Counted from the stretch's first letter, positions 35,043-44,918 are shown. The stretch: DNA of 64,000 nucleotides from Pseudomonadota bacterium (GCA_023423065.1 JAFAGC010000130.1:76214-140213), one strand, 5' to 3'. Numbers and translations: made by a program. The notes: generated by a model not told the origin, from the sequence alone.

Positions 35043-36476
35043 GTGAAGTTGAACGATCTGATCCTTTTCGCTGCACTCCTTTTGCCGCTCACGGCGCTCG
35101 GGGGCCAGCAGAACGAAGAACAAGTAAGCGCAACGGAGTCATCACTTGATGAAATCGTTCAGCTCGCCGGGAAAGGCAATGCCGAAGCCCAATCGAAACT
35201 CGGCGCCGCCTACGCTCTCGGGAAGGGATTACCGCAAGACTCTTCGCTGGCGATTAGTTGGTTCCGGAAATCGGCCGAGCAAGGCCATGCCCAAGGCCAA
35301 TATAACCTTGGGGTGGCTTACTACCTCGGTGAGGGCGTGCAGCAGGACTACGCTCAGGCCGTCAGCTGGTTTCGCAAGGCAGCCGCACAAGGTCTTTCTG
35401 AAGCACAAGCCTACCTTGGCATTTCTTACCGGCACGGGCACGGCGTGCCTCGAGACAATGGGCAGGCCGCGAGTTGGTACCGCAAAGCCGCCGAACAGGG
35501 GAATGCATTTGCGCAAAATGAGTTCGGCGTTGCGCACCGTGACGGAGTCGGCGTGCCGAAGAACTACGCACAGGCCGTTAATTGGTTCCGTAAAGCCGCC
35601 GAGCAAGGGAATGCCGATGCGCAAACTTCTCTCGGCCGTGCTTACCAGAATGGAGAAGGTGTACCGCAGGACCAAGGGCTAGCTGTTAGTTGGTTCCGCA
35701 AGGCCGCCGAACAGGGGAATGCCGATGCGCAAGACAACCTCGGGCTTGCTTACGCCAACGCAAAGGGTGTACCTCAGGATTTCGCGCAGGCTACCGATTG
35801 GTTCCGCAAGGCTGCAGAACAGGGACACGCAGCCGCTCAAGTCAGGCTAGGCTTCGCCTATCGCTCCCAGGATCCTGCGCAGGCAGTAAGTTGGTTCCGA
35901 AAGGCAGCAGACCAAGGAGACGCCAGCGGGCAATTCATGCTCGGCATGGCTTACTCCCAAGGAAGCGGCGTACTGCAGGACTTTGTGCAGGCTGCCAGCT
36001 GGTTTCGCAAGGCAGCCGACCAAGGAAACGCCAGCGCGCAATTCATGCTCGGAAGCGCTTACGCCGGGGGACAGGGCGTGCCCCAGGATTACGCTCAGTC
36101 TACCAACTGGTACCGCAAGGCCGCCGAACAAGGAGACGCCGATGCGCAAGCCAAGATGGGACGCGCATATGCAGGAGGACACGGCGTACCGCAGGATTAC
36201 AAGCTAGCTGCCCATTGGCTCCGTAAGGCGGCCGAACAAGGGAATGCCGAAGCGCAAGTTGGCCTCGGCCTTCACTACGGCGCGGGGTTCGGTGTACCGC
36301 AAGATTCTGTGCTCGCATATGCTTGGCTGAATCTTGCGGCATCCCAAGGCAAAGACGGCGCCTCAGCGTCGCGCGACAGGGAAGCAGAGCGGCTCTCGCG
36401 ATCGCAACTTGCCGAAGCTCAACGCCTCAGCAGCAATTGGCGTAAAGGCAAATCTCTCCAGCGGGAAGCCAAGTAG
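35043..36476 (+). CDS. Exported Sel1-repeat protein
   Basis: 477 residues from GTG 35043 (MKLNDLILFAALLLPLTALGG), chosen because it gives a clean signal peptide; the frame is open from 34911. Eleven Sel1/SLR units of about 36 residues follow (AQ-x2-LG-x-AY-x2-G-x-GVPQD-x3-A-x2-WFRKAAEQG); unit 7 is shortened to 31 residues. The protein would form a periplasmic or secreted solenoid for protein binding. Two features make it a probable accessory protein: it has its own promoter and is not part of the virB operon. Such proteins are also frequent in defence and host-interaction loci. Confidence 0.88.
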   Translation: MKLNDLILFAALLLPLTALGGQQNEEQVSATESSLDEIVQLAGKGNAEAQSKLGAAYALGKGLPQDSSLAISWFRKSAEQGHAQGQYNLGVAYYLGEGVQQDYAQAVSWFRKAAAQGLSEAQAYLGISYRHGHGVPRDNGQAASWYRKAAEQGNAFAQNEFGVAHRDGVGVPKNYAQAVNWFRKAAEQGNADAQTSLGRAYQNGEGVPQDQGLAVSWFRKAAEQGNADAQDNLGLAYANAKGVPQDFAQATDWFRKAAEQGHAAAQVRLGFAYRSQDPAQAVSWFRKAADQGDASGQFMLGMAYSQGSGVLQDFVQAASWFRKAADQGNASAQFMLGSAYAGGQGVPQDYAQSTNWYRKAAEQGDADAQAKMGRAYAGGHGVPQDYKLAAHWLRKAAEQGNAEAQVGLGLHYGAGFGVPQDSVLAYAWLNLAASQGKDGASASRDREAERLSRSQLAEAQRLSSNWRKGKSLQREAK

Positions 36477-36529
36477 TGATAAGCGCCAGCGGAAGAACGG
36501 AACGCCAATAAAGAACGGGAGCCGCTGCG

Positions 36530-37108
36530 ATGGCGATGATGAAGATCCTACGTTCCCTTCTGTCTGGCCTAGCCGCGTTCCGTCGAGCCTTTGAGAAAAC
36601 TACTACGCGCATTGGGCATGAGAATCATGTTGCCCTGCTGAAAGCGCAGCTATTGGGGCCAATTCGGACGCACATGGAAATTGCATCAGTTCGTTGTGAA
36701 ATAGATGTTGAACTGCAAGATCCTAAGCTTCGCGAAGCCTATACCTCAATTGAACTCCACAACTCCTCAGAGGGCATGCCACCCTTTCCATGTGTAGACG
36801 TTGCCGAAATGCTTGGTGGAATTGAGCGGGCGTGCCGAAGGGACTCTCGGTTTCCAGAACTGCTGGCTCAGGCGCGGCAGGAGTTCTCAAATGAACTGCG
36901 AAAAACTCGAAGAAGATTGCAAGACGACCGCAGATTTCGAGAAATGTTCTGCCGGATATTCAATGCGCGCAACTCTCTTAACGGCCTCAAAGCCCTTGGC
37001 TTGCTGGAGAAACCAGGATTACCCCCGTCTCATGACTTGATCTTGGAGACTGATCAACTAGCAACGCTACTTGAGATCCAGCACCTCTCGCAGACGCGCA
37101 TCGAGTAG
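36530..37108 (+). CDS. Hypothetical protein
   Basis: 192 residues, ATG 36530 with a weak GGAG upstream, 53 bp after the Sel1 gene and on the same strand. Helical and charged (ARQEFSNELRKTRRRLQDDRRFREMF), no signal peptide or membrane segment, no family recognised. Its 3' end overlaps the end of the convergent gene at 37067. Confidence 0.55.
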   Translation: MAMMKILRSLLSGLAAFRRAFEKTTTRIGHENHVALLKAQLLGPIRTHMEIASVRCEIDVELQDPKLREAYTSIELHNSSEGMPPFPCVDVAEMLGGIERACRRDSRFPELLAQARQEFSNELRKTRRRLQDDRRFREMFCRIFNARNSLNGLKALGLLEKPGLPPSHDLILETDQLATLLEIQHLSQTRIE

Positions 37109-37264
37109 CGCCGCGAGTACGAGCGCATCATTCAAGGCGTCAACTGGGTCACGGCGCAGCGAAGCGATCAGTGCCGACTTGAGCCAGTCCGACGCAGCCG
37201 GGTCCGCCAAAACCTCAGGAATCTCGGCACCCGACGTATCCGCGACTTCAACGGGTCGGCTCAT
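37067..37264 (-). CDS. Small hypothetical protein at the end of the transfer operon
   Basis: 65 residues (MSRPVEVADTSGAEIPEVLADPAASDWLKSALIASL...), with DPVDALNDALVLAALLDARL near the C-terminus. Starts inside the end of the preceding LPD7-type gene, on the same strand, so probably translated from the same mRNA. Short proteins with a WLKSAL-DPVDALNDAL pattern are common next to conjugation genes; function unknown. Confidence 0.6.
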   Translation of the reverse strand: MSRPVEVADTSGAEIPEVLADPAASDWLKSALIASLRRDPVDALNDALVLAALLDARLREVLDLK

Positions 37265-37901
37265 CACGCTTCGCCGATCTTACGGTTGATCGTTTCGGCT
37301 CACTTCGCAGCCGCACCGAAGGAAGTGGCTCGCCCTGCTTGATCGAGCCGGCGATCGCACCTCTGATCAATTCCAGAAACTTGGCCCGATCCGCCTCGTT
37401 CGCGATCCGCTTGCTCGCGAATTCTTCGGCCGCTCTCACGCTCAAGAATGCGGAACGCAGCTCGGGATGCGCGCGTACGGACTCTCGAACATCAGCTTGC
37501 TCATCGCGGAGCCGCCGCGCCATGCGCGCCCGCTCGGCGAAGAACTGCACCTTCTCTACCACCCAATGCGTGCGATGCGCCTGGCGCTCCGCCTGGCTCA
37601 CAACCTGGCCCGCGGCGTCGCGCAGCCTCTTTGTGATTGTCACGGCCTCGCGCGAAGCGCGGCGGGCACCGACCAAGTCGCCGACCGCCGGGCGGGTCTC
37701 GGCATCGACCAAGGCACGTTCCAGATCCTTGCCCCACAGCGTGCGTTCGCCGCGGCTTGTAAGGAGCTTTAGATAGTAGGAGGGCTCCTCGGTCGCACGG
37801 AACTGATAGTTCGCACGTCCATGCGCCGCAAGACGACCTATCAGCAACTCACCATCACGGCGCCCAGCCGGCTCACGTGCTCGATTGGAGGCGTCTGACA
37901 A
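37248..37901 (-). CDS. LPD7-related conjugation accessory protein, short paralog
   Basis: 217 residues, start TTG 37901, 11 bases after the stop of the longer paralog. It matches the C-terminal half of that paralog along its length (GRLAAHGRANYQF, GERTLWGKDLERAL, THWVVEKVQFFAERA, HPELRSAFLSVRAAEEFASKRI). It lacks the LPD7 core itself. Tandem duplication followed by loss of the N-terminal half is the simplest reading. Confidence 0.75.
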   Translation of the reverse strand: MSDASNRAREPAGRRDGELLIGRLAAHGRANYQFRATEEPSYYLKLLTSRGERTLWGKDLERALVDAETRPAVGDLVGARRASREAVTITKRLRDAAGQVVSQAERQAHRTHWVVEKVQFFAERARMARRLRDEQADVRESVRAHPELRSAFLSVRAAEEFASKRIANEADRAKFLELIRGAIAGSIKQGEPLPSVRLRSEPKRSTVRSAKRDEPTR

Positions 37902-37912
37902 GTGCGTGCCCG

Positions 37913-39142
37913 TTAACCACGCACCAACTCAGCATCTCTGTCTCGAGCGGGCCGCATGCTCGGTGGCTTAGATGCGGGCTTCTCGCTCGCCCCTTGGGTG
38001 CGCCCGCGTTCCTTCAGCCGAGCCGGCGGCAACGCGTCCCCGCGAGCAACGGAGGTTGCGAGTGCTTCGCGCACTTTCTGAACAAAACGCTTCTGATCTT
38101 CGGGGTCGCGAAGTTGTTTGGCGGCGATCTCGGCAGCGTGCATTTGCAGATAGGTTCCCACCAACTCTGGATGCTTGCGTGCACCCTGCTTGGGATCGAT
38201 CGACGAATCTCGCAGGGTCTCTGCCGCGGCTGCTCGCTCTTGGAGGAACTCGCGCTTCTCGACGATCCAACGGTTCCGCACAGTTTGGAGGTCACGTTCG
38301 CGGACAACCTTACCTTCGGCATCACGCTCGCGCGTCTTGACCGTAACAGGCTCTTGGCGCACCGCTCGCAATCCCACCAAATCGCCCGTCACCGGCTTGC
38401 TAAGAGACTCTTTGAAAGCCCGCTCCAGGTCTACGCCCCATACGGTCCGCTCGCCGGTCGAAGTCTCGACCTTCGCGTAATACGACATCGCCTCTTTCCT
38501 GTCGTGGTGATAGGGAGCGCGGCCGTGTTCGACAAGCGTTCCTACTAGCAATCCGCGAGGCCTGTTATCTCGCGCCGATCGATCTTGTGGCTGACCTACT
38601 TTCGCACGAACCCGCTGCTCCGCATGTGGTTCGGCAACTCGCAGCACGCCGGCCGCAGATTCCTTGGCCATAGAGCGCACCAGACGACTCTGCTCGAACT
38701 CGCTGGGTTTGTACCCTCTGGTCTCGAGTCCGGCAGCTTGTGCAGCCGCCCATGCCTCACGACGGAATCTCTCCGAGCCCTGCACTCGAACCTCGCCCCA
38801 CCCTCGCGACTGCGCGATTGTGATCAGGCTTCGAATGACCTCCGTGTTCTCGCTCTGGGTCGTAAGCTTGTCGCCGCGGTCCGTGAATGCCTTGGCGCCA
38901 TCCGGAAAAAAGTATTCATCCTTAACCTGCACGAAGCGACGGCGCACGTCTTCCGGCACAGCTGGCCTGGCTTCCGGCAGCCTTTCACGCGCCGCCGGCT
39001 TCGACTGCTTGGGCTGCGCGGCAGCTTTGGGTGCGGCAGTCGGCTTCACGCGGCGCCGCGCAGGCCCGATGGAGTTTTCCTCAAGTTCCGGTGTTTCGGC
39101 AGCGCGTTTCACCGAAGGGGCGCTGTCGCGAGCGTTGCTCAT
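37913..39142 (-). CDS. LPD7-domain conjugation accessory protein
   Basis: 409 residues. An N-terminal low-complexity proline/alanine/lysine region (1-65) is followed by an LPD7 domain (about 68-150): VKDEYFFPDGAKAFTDRGDKL, RGWGEVRVQGSERFRREAWAAAQAAGLETRGYKPS. The C-terminal half is shared with the next gene. LPD7 domains usually occur in relaxase C-termini or as separate proteins beside the relaxase. Overlaps the virD4 stop by four bases, so it is in the virB/virD4 operon. Confidence 0.78.
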   Translation of the reverse strand: MSNARDSAPSVKRAAETPELEENSIGPARRRVKPTAAPKAAAQPKQSKPAARERLPEARPAVPEDVRRRFVQVKDEYFFPDGAKAFTDRGDKLTTQSENTEVIRSLITIAQSRGWGEVRVQGSERFRREAWAAAQAAGLETRGYKPSEFEQSRLVRSMAKESAAGVLRVAEPHAEQRVRAKVGQPQDRSARDNRPRGLLVGTLVEHGRAPYHHDRKEAMSYYAKVETSTGERTVWGVDLERAFKESLSKPVTGDLVGLRAVRQEPVTVKTRERDAEGKVVRERDLQTVRNRWIVEKREFLQERAAAAETLRDSSIDPKQGARKHPELVGTYLQMHAAEIAAKQLRDPEDQKRFVQKVREALATSVARGDALPPARLKERGRTQGASEKPASKPPSMRPARDRDAELVRG

Positions 39143-41115
39143 CGCGTTCTCTCCTCACCTTTCAGGCTCGACAAGAAGCTTTCCACCGCCGCATCGAGTG
39201 CCTGATCGCTCAGGCGTTCACCGGCCTCGGTCGGAGACACATCGACACGAGAGAAGTCGGCGTCGAAGTCATCCAATGTCAAAGACTCCAGACGATCCAA
39301 GTCCTCAATCGTTGCTACGCGGGTCTGCGGACCTGAATCGAGAGCTTCACTAAGGCTCTTGTCTACGCCCGGTGGACCGCCATCGGGAGGGGGAGTTTCG
39401 CGGGAAATTGGTGCGATACCCGGTGCAAGGGCCGGTGGCTCAAGTAGCCTGGCTCGGAAGCGTCGGTCCTCGAAATACCGAATCTTTCGGCAACGGATGG
39501 GCCTGAGTCCCTCCAGAAAAATGACCGCCTCATGAGGACCCAGCTCTTTCACCTCCTGCGGAAGCAGAAGCGCCCGACGCTGCTCGCTCACGTTTACGCT
39601 GCGCCCCCGAGCGCCTTTCCCCGACGAAAAGTTGTGCAATGGCTTCGACAGCGTTCGGACCTTGACAGTCGTGTTACCGAGCTCGTCGGATATCTCCCGC
39701 GCATCCGCGAAGTCTTTGGGCGCAAAAACAATCCGAGCTGCCAGGCTCTTGAGCATCGTTTCAGCGCCATTGACTCCATACACTTCTCGCAGCTGCGCTG
39801 GCGTCTGAATCACGAGCAGCACGCGAACGTTGTACCCGGGCAGATAGCTGATGGACTCCGCGATGATGGGAATACGCCCCAGCGCAGTGAACTCATCGAG
39901 TAGCATCAATACCTGGCGCTTCAGAGTTGGATCATGCTCGGGTAGCGCTCGAGTCTGGAGTCCAATCGCCTGTTGAAAGAAGAGACTGAGCACGGGTCGC
40001 AGGCGATGGAGATCGTCCGGATTGACGCCAACATATAGCGATAGCGCTCGTCGCCGCAGGTCACGCAGGTCGAAATCATTTCCCGATGTGGCGGCATCGA
40101 GAATTGGGTTCAGCCACAGATCGAGACGGCTAGTGAACGTCTTGCGGATGCTCGACGCCGTGACTGGCGCGAGGTCGATGACGTCATAGAGTGCGCGCAC
40201 GCATTCGGAGGACAGCGGGAATCGCCCGCTGTTTCGTCCCTCGATAACACGCTTCCAATGCGCACCGAATCCTTCGTCGTCGGAGGCCATGCCCTGGCGC
40301 AGTACCTCGCCGATAGTCTTGAGCATCGAAGGCGTCTCGAAGAGATATAGCGCGATTCCCAGAAACAACGACCGTGCACTAGCCGTCCAGAAAGGATCGA
40401 CGTTGGGCGGATCTGGATAGAGCATCTCAGCAATCCGCTGCAGATCGTTCACGCGTCGCCGTGGATCCGCTGACACGTAGAAAAATGGATTCCAGCGCGC
40501 CGTACACCCATCCTCGGCGAAAGGGTCGAAGAGAAAGCACTCTTGCCCGGACTGGCTTCGGAAGCCGGCCGTGGCGACCCAGTTCTCTCGTTTGATGTCG
40601 ACGCAAATAACCGAGTCGGGCCAATTCAGAAGGTTCGGGATAACGACGCCAGTGCCCTTTCCAGCTCTGGGCGGAGCGGCGAGTGCTACCCCCTGCTGGC
40701 CTGGCAACATCAGGCAACGGCGCCCGAGCCGGCCGAGGATGATTCCATGATCGCCCAGCAAGCCTGCTCTCCCAATTTCACCTCGGCGGGCGAACCGTGC
40801 GTCGCCGTGTAACGAGCGTCGTCGCGGCAACAGAACAGCAAGACCGCCCAGAGCCACGACGACCATTCCGGCGACGGATGCCAGCAGGAGCTTCTTGCGA
40901 ATATCGGCGCGATCGCGGAAGTAGTAGGCGTATCGCACTACCGTGATAGGGCTCGCGGCCTTCGCATCTAGCCGAACGGACCATAGGAATAGAAATCCAG
41001 CCAAATACTGAGAAACAAGAAGTCCGGCGACTACCGCCGCGGCCCAGCGCCAAGGGAATCGCCGCGTCGGCTTACCGGGCGGACGCCAGGCTGCGGCGCT
41101 TGCGCTCTGGGTCAT
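39139..41115 (-). CDS. virD4: Type IV coupling protein VirD4/TraG
   Basis: 658 residues from ATG 41115 (MTQSASAAAWRPPG). Two N-terminal membrane segments (about 22-50 and 78-97), then Walker A APPRAGKGTG near 149-157, followed by CVDIKREN and the Walker B region LMLLDEFTALGRIP. The ATPase brings the relaxase-DNA complex to the secretion channel. Overlaps virB11 by 44 bases. Confidence 0.93.
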   Translation of the reverse strand: MTQSASAAAWRPPGKPTRRFPWRWAAAVVAGLLVSQYLAGFLFLWSVRLDAKAASPITVVRYAYYFRDRADIRKKLLLASVAGMVVVALGGLAVLLPRRRSLHGDARFARRGEIGRAGLLGDHGIILGRLGRRCLMLPGQQGVALAAPPRAGKGTGVVIPNLLNWPDSVICVDIKRENWVATAGFRSQSGQECFLFDPFAEDGCTARWNPFFYVSADPRRRVNDLQRIAEMLYPDPPNVDPFWTASARSLFLGIALYLFETPSMLKTIGEVLRQGMASDDEGFGAHWKRVIEGRNSGRFPLSSECVRALYDVIDLAPVTASSIRKTFTSRLDLWLNPILDAATSGNDFDLRDLRRRALSLYVGVNPDDLHRLRPVLSLFFQQAIGLQTRALPEHDPTLKRQVLMLLDEFTALGRIPIIAESISYLPGYNVRVLLVIQTPAQLREVYGVNGAETMLKSLAARIVFAPKDFADAREISDELGNTTVKVRTLSKPLHNFSSGKGARGRSVNVSEQRRALLLPQEVKELGPHEAVIFLEGLRPIRCRKIRYFEDRRFRARLLEPPALAPGIAPISRETPPPDGGPPGVDKSLSEALDSGPQTRVATIEDLDRLESLTLDDFDADFSRVDVSPTEAGERLSDQALDAAVESFLSSLKGEERTR

Positions 41116-42145
41116 ACCAGATTTCCTTGACGAAGCGCTGGTGGCGCTCGACACCGAACTGAATCACGACGTCAACCAGTAGGTAGAGAAGATTCTTGAT
41201 GTCCGCCCGTGCCATTTCTTGCCCGCCGCGGCTCTGCTTGACTAGGAGGACGAGCTGCTCGAAGGCGAGCTCCGCGCTCGCAGCGTGGACGCTCGTAATG
41301 GAACCGGGGTGCCCACTGTTGACGTTGCGCAGATAGTCGAATGCTTCCTCCGCTCGCAACTCGGCGAGCAAGATGCGATCCGGCTTCATGCGAAGACACG
41401 ACTCGAGAAGCTGTTTCGGCGTGACTCGCGCGAGTCCCTGATCATCCTTGGAATAGAACAGGCGAACATGATTCGGATGCCGGTCGAGCACCAGTTCCTT
41501 GGCGTCTTCGATCGTGATCAACCGCTCCTCGGCCGGGATTTCTCTGATCAGCGCTTTTGTGTACGTTGTCTTTCCCGAACCGGTCGGACCCGACACCAGA
41601 ATGTTCTTGCGGGCGTTCACAGCCAGGCGCATGAAATCCACGTAAGCCTGCTTCTCGAGTAGCGTCAACAACTCTCGCTCTGTTTCATCGAGCGAGTCTG
41701 CCGCGCGCCGGGTAGCGCGAAAGATTCCGCTCTTCGTGAGTTCGTCTATCGACCAGACCTGATCCGATGGGCGCCGAATTGTGATGGCCACGCAGTCCTG
41801 GCTCGTTGCCGGTGGCAAGACGATCTGAATTCTCTCCCCACTCGGCAATGAGGCCGACAGCAAAGGCGATTCCGCGTCAACTCGTTGGCGAGTTGAATTT
41901 GCGACCAGCTTCGCGAGTCGCAAACACCAATCAAAGTCCGCAAACGGCAGCGCTTGGCGCCGCCAGCCCGAGCGAAGCTCGACGAACGCTTCACCCGGCC
42001 GATTGATGCAAAGCTCCGTGACCTCGGGATTCGCCAACAACGGCCGCAGGGCGCGCAACGTGAGATCGAGTGCGGAGCTCTCACGGGACTGATCGCATCG
42101 ATCCGAGGCCGACTCAGCGAACTCGGGCTGTTGGCTTGAGTTCAT
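41072..42145 (-). CDS. virB11: Type IV secretion ATPase VirB11
   Basis: 357 residues from ATG 42145 (MNSSQQPEFAES). N-terminal domain TLRALRPLLANPEVTELCINRPGE, Walker A SGPTGSGKTT near residue 190, Asp box TIEDAKELVL, and RPDRILLAELRAEEAFDYLRNVNSGHPGSITSVHA (Walker B and His box). Hexameric traffic ATPase at the inner-membrane base of the channel. Overlaps the end of virB10 by 32 bases. Confidence 0.95.
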   Translation of the reverse strand: MNSSQQPEFAESASDRCDQSRESSALDLTLRALRPLLANPEVTELCINRPGEAFVELRSGWRRQALPFADFDWCLRLAKLVANSTRQRVDAESPLLSASLPSGERIQIVLPPATSQDCVAITIRRPSDQVWSIDELTKSGIFRATRRAADSLDETERELLTLLEKQAYVDFMRLAVNARKNILVSGPTGSGKTTYTKALIREIPAEERLITIEDAKELVLDRHPNHVRLFYSKDDQGLARVTPKQLLESCLRMKPDRILLAELRAEEAFDYLRNVNSGHPGSITSVHAASAELAFEQLVLLVKQSRGGQEMARADIKNLLYLLVDVVIQFGVERHQRFVKEIWYDPERKRRSLASAR

Positions 42146-43379
42146 ACACACTTCTGAAGTCGAGATCGCGCGCCACCAGAATCTGTATTCGGTCACCGTT
42201 GCGTTTGGTTACGGTCGGACGGATGTTGACGGTGCTCTTGAGGACTTCGGTCATGACGTCGGAGGATGTCGAAGGGTTGTAGATCACGGAGTTTCCGTCG
42301 CCCGAGGACTGGGCGGCACCCTGAACCACTCCGTCGATTACAGAAATCAGGATCGCGGCTCCGAATCGTTCAAAGAAATGCCGATTCACTTCTCCTTCGA
42401 GACCCGAACGCCCTAGCTCATCGGTACCGGGCGAGGCTAACGGAATCACCACGCCCGTCGGTGTTCTCGCTTCCGTCCACAATACAAACACGCGCGCCTT
42501 GCCCTGTTGGACCTCGCCTTTGGTCTCCCCGACTAGTTTTGATCCACGCTCCAGTAGTACAGCTGTGCCATCGACACCGAAGGTATCTGTAGCAGTGACG
42601 CAGGTTGTCATGCCAGGCAGTGAAGAATCGATCGCTGTCTCGAGCGTGCAATCGATGAACGACCCCTTCGCGAGAAGCAGCCGCTGCGTTGGAAGGACTC
42701 GCGCCAGCGCAGCAGGCGTCGCGGTCGGCTTGAGAAGGCTATCGAGTGCGGCGCCCGACGCACTACCCGGCGATGTGGGTGCCCCACTCTCGGGAGTCCA
42801 GGGTTGAGAAGCGCCCAGGCTCGGTGAGCTTGTCGAGGCCGTCCCTGATCTGGCCGAACTGTCGGTGAGCCGCGAGTAAGCAGCCCCGGACAGCTTACGC
42901 TCGAGCTCGATCTGTTCTGGAGACTTGCCTGGTGGCTGCGACGAGTATCGGGCCGGCGGATCCCCCGCCGGTCGGAGCCACGCTTCAGGTATGTCTTCTG
43001 GCGGCGGTTCCTCGGGCTCCGGACCCAACACTGTCGCAGTGAGTCCGGGGTTTTCGGCTCTCACCACGGAAGGCGGATCTATCCTTCCCAACGGAGGCAA
43101 CGGCATTTCGCCGCGCGCCTTACCGCGAGAGGCCGATTGGGCATTCTCTCGCGCTTGCGCGTGGTTTGAGTATGTCCTCACGTAGTACCAGCCCAGCAGC
43201 CCGATTCCGAGCGTCGCCATGAGTCCGATTGCAAGCAAATTGCTGACGCGCGACTGCAGTGAGCGCACGCGGTTGATCGATCCGATGCCACGTTCACCAG
43301 CGACTGTTTCAGGAGGCGGCTGATCATCCGCCGGCGATGGCGCGGGCGCCTGGTCCTCCCTGACCGCGGCATCACTCAC
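42114..43379 (-). CDS. virB10: Type IV secretion core protein VirB10
   Basis: 421 residues. A short cytoplasmic N-terminus, one membrane helix (about 48-68), a proline-rich periplasmic linker (EPEEPPPEDIPEAW) and the C-terminal barrel domain typical of VirB10/TrbI (LAKGSFIDCTLETAIDSSLPGMTTCVTATDTFGVDG). It spans both membranes and opens the outer pore. Overlaps virB9 by eight bases. Confidence 0.93.
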   Translation of the reverse strand: MSDAAVREDQAPAPSPADDQPPPETVAGERGIGSINRVRSLQSRVSNLLAIGLMATLGIGLLGWYYVRTYSNHAQARENAQSASRGKARGEMPLPPLGRIDPPSVVRAENPGLTATVLGPEPEEPPPEDIPEAWLRPAGDPPARYSSQPPGKSPEQIELERKLSGAAYSRLTDSSARSGTASTSSPSLGASQPWTPESGAPTSPGSASGAALDSLLKPTATPAALARVLPTQRLLLAKGSFIDCTLETAIDSSLPGMTTCVTATDTFGVDGTAVLLERGSKLVGETKGEVQQGKARVFVLWTEARTPTGVVIPLASPGTDELGRSGLEGEVNRHFFERFGAAILISVIDGVVQGAAQSSGDGNSVIYNPSTSSDVMTEVLKSTVNIRPTVTKRNGDRIQILVARDLDFRSVYELKPTARVR

Positions 43380-44184
43380 GGCTCGCTCCCTTGCGCTCGC
43401 GCGTCACCGTCGGCGTGATAGTTCCTGACTCGAGCCGCTCGCCACCGCCAGCAAAACTCTTGTTCACGACGCACCCGACGAGCTTCCCGCGTCTCAATAT
43501 CAGCCTCGCAGCGACGCGATGAACGACGACGTCCCCATCGTCGATACTGAAGTTCAGCAGAGATTCGCTTCCATCATCATTGCGTACGAAGATTGCCGGC
43601 AGCTCTCCTTTGGCGCCGAATCGGAGTCGCGTATGCACCCCATCATCGGAGGCCGCCACTGGCTTGATGGATCGGCTCCCGCAGAACCAGTAATCGACAT
43701 TTGTGCCACGAGCCTCTCGGGCCGCGGCGAGATCGCGCGCTACCTGTTCGGCCGGAGTCAGCGCATTTTCCGCCGCTGGCGGATACACAAACCGCACTGC
43801 ATACATCACTTCATCGCCGAAGCGATTTGGAGTTCGTGAATAGATCGTGTAGTCGAAGTAGTAGCGTCTCTTCGTGGTTGTCACGGTCAAGTTCATTTGC
43901 GCGGTGGGCGCTCTCGGCCGAAGCGTGAGCACATTCTCGTGAGCGCTATACGTGATGGCTTCGGGATCGCCCGCACTGATGCCTACGAAAGATTCATCCG
44001 CTTCAAACTCCAGATCAACGAGATAGCCGACGAATCCGGACAGACGATAGACCTCATCAGCGTTGTACATCGCCGTGCGAATGCGCGAGTCCGTGTCGCC
44101 TCGACGTGGCAGGGAATCAGCGCCCGATGGCCCTGCAAGGCTCATGAACCCGAATACCGCCACTGCCGAGATGATCCTCATCAA
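43372..44184 (-). CDS. virB9: Type IV secretion core protein VirB9
   Basis: 270 residues with a signal peptide (to about residue 22). SRIRTAMYNADEVYRLSGFVGYLVDLEFEADE is the VirB9/TrbG start, followed by NLTVTTTKRRYYFDYT; the C-terminus has the usual TRLRFGAKGELPAIFVRNDDGSESLLNF. Forms the outer-membrane ring with VirB7 and VirB10. Overlaps the virB8 stop by four bases. Confidence 0.93.
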   Translation of the reverse strand: MMRIISAVAVFGFMSLAGPSGADSLPRRGDTDSRIRTAMYNADEVYRLSGFVGYLVDLEFEADESFVGISAGDPEAITYSAHENVLTLRPRAPTAQMNLTVTTTKRRYYFDYTIYSRTPNRFGDEVMYAVRFVYPPAAENALTPAEQVARDLAAAREARGTNVDYWFCGSRSIKPVAASDDGVHTRLRFGAKGELPAIFVRNDDGSESLLNFSIDDGDVVVHRVAARLILRRGKLVGCVVNKSFAGGGERLESGTITPTVTRERKGASRE

Positions 44185-44918
44185 TTGCCATCCTGTGTGG
44201 CACGCCCGACTGCAGCGACTGATTCGGATGCGGAAACTGCTTCTGGCTCTGGCCGAAACTCCACAACTTTGAAGCCCAGCGGATTCCAGCGGCGGGTCTT
44301 CGGATCTTTAGACGGCTCCGCGAATGCATACTGAATGTTTGCAATCCAGTAGCTGCGCTGCTCCTCAGTGCCACCTGACGGGCGCTTCGCTTTCATGTAT
44401 CGCACTTGTGCGAGGTCGGAGACTCCGTTTGCTCGCGCGAAGAAGCTCACGGACGTGACCTGCGCACGTACAGTTGTGCCGTCCTTGTAGAGATTCAGCG
44501 GAGAAAGCGGATTCGACTTGCTCCACGTTGAATACCAGGCCTGGTTACGTTGCGGCGTATTGAAGGCACCGCATTCCTCGTAGTCGCTCTCGGCCGTTGA
44601 AAAGTTGAATCGCTCGCACACAGTCACATAGTGGTCCAAGAAGTACCGCGACACGGCCTCTGGCATCTCCGCCTTGCCTGCGTAGACCGGGACCACATCC
44701 ACCAGGCCAGTTGTGTTGTCCACGCGGATCACGAAAGGATCAACGCGTTTCAACGGCATGAGCAGCATCAGCGCGAACGCGACAGCAATAGCGCATGTCC
44801 AGCCTGCCCCGGCCACCCACCAAGCGATTCGCGTTGTACGCCGTGTCTGCGCGATTCGATCTGCGTCCCACGAAGCCGCCTCGGAAAAGTACGCTTCCAG
44901 CGCGGCGTCACGACTCAT
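44181..44918 (-). CDS. virB8: Type IV secretion inner-membrane protein VirB8
   Basis: 245 residues from ATG 44918 (MSRDAALEAYFSEAASW), with one membrane helix (IAWWVAGAGWTCAIAVAFALMLL) and a periplasmic NTF2-like domain (VDPFVIRVDNTTGLVDVVPVY, RYFLDHYVTVCERFNF). The longer frame to 45008 lies inside the VirB7-like gene. Assembly factor of the channel. Confidence 0.92.
   Translation of the reverse strand: MSRDAALEAYFSEAASWDADRIAQTRRTTRIAWWVAGAGWTCAIAVAFALMLLMPLKRVDPFVIRVDNTTGLVDVVPVYAGKAEMPEAVSRYFLDHYVTVCERFNFSTAESDYEECGAFNTPQRNQAWYSTWSKSNPLSPLNLYKDGTTVRAQVTSVSFFARANGVSDLAQVRYMKAKRPSGGTEEQRSYWIANIQYAFAEPSKDPKTRRWNPLGFKVVEFRPEPEAVSASESVAAVGRATQDGN

Noticed and set aside
35160..36340. Regular 108-bp DNA periodicity suggesting a CRISPR-like or satellite array
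   Set aside because: Explained by the 36-residue Sel1 repeats; no constant repeat with variable spacers.
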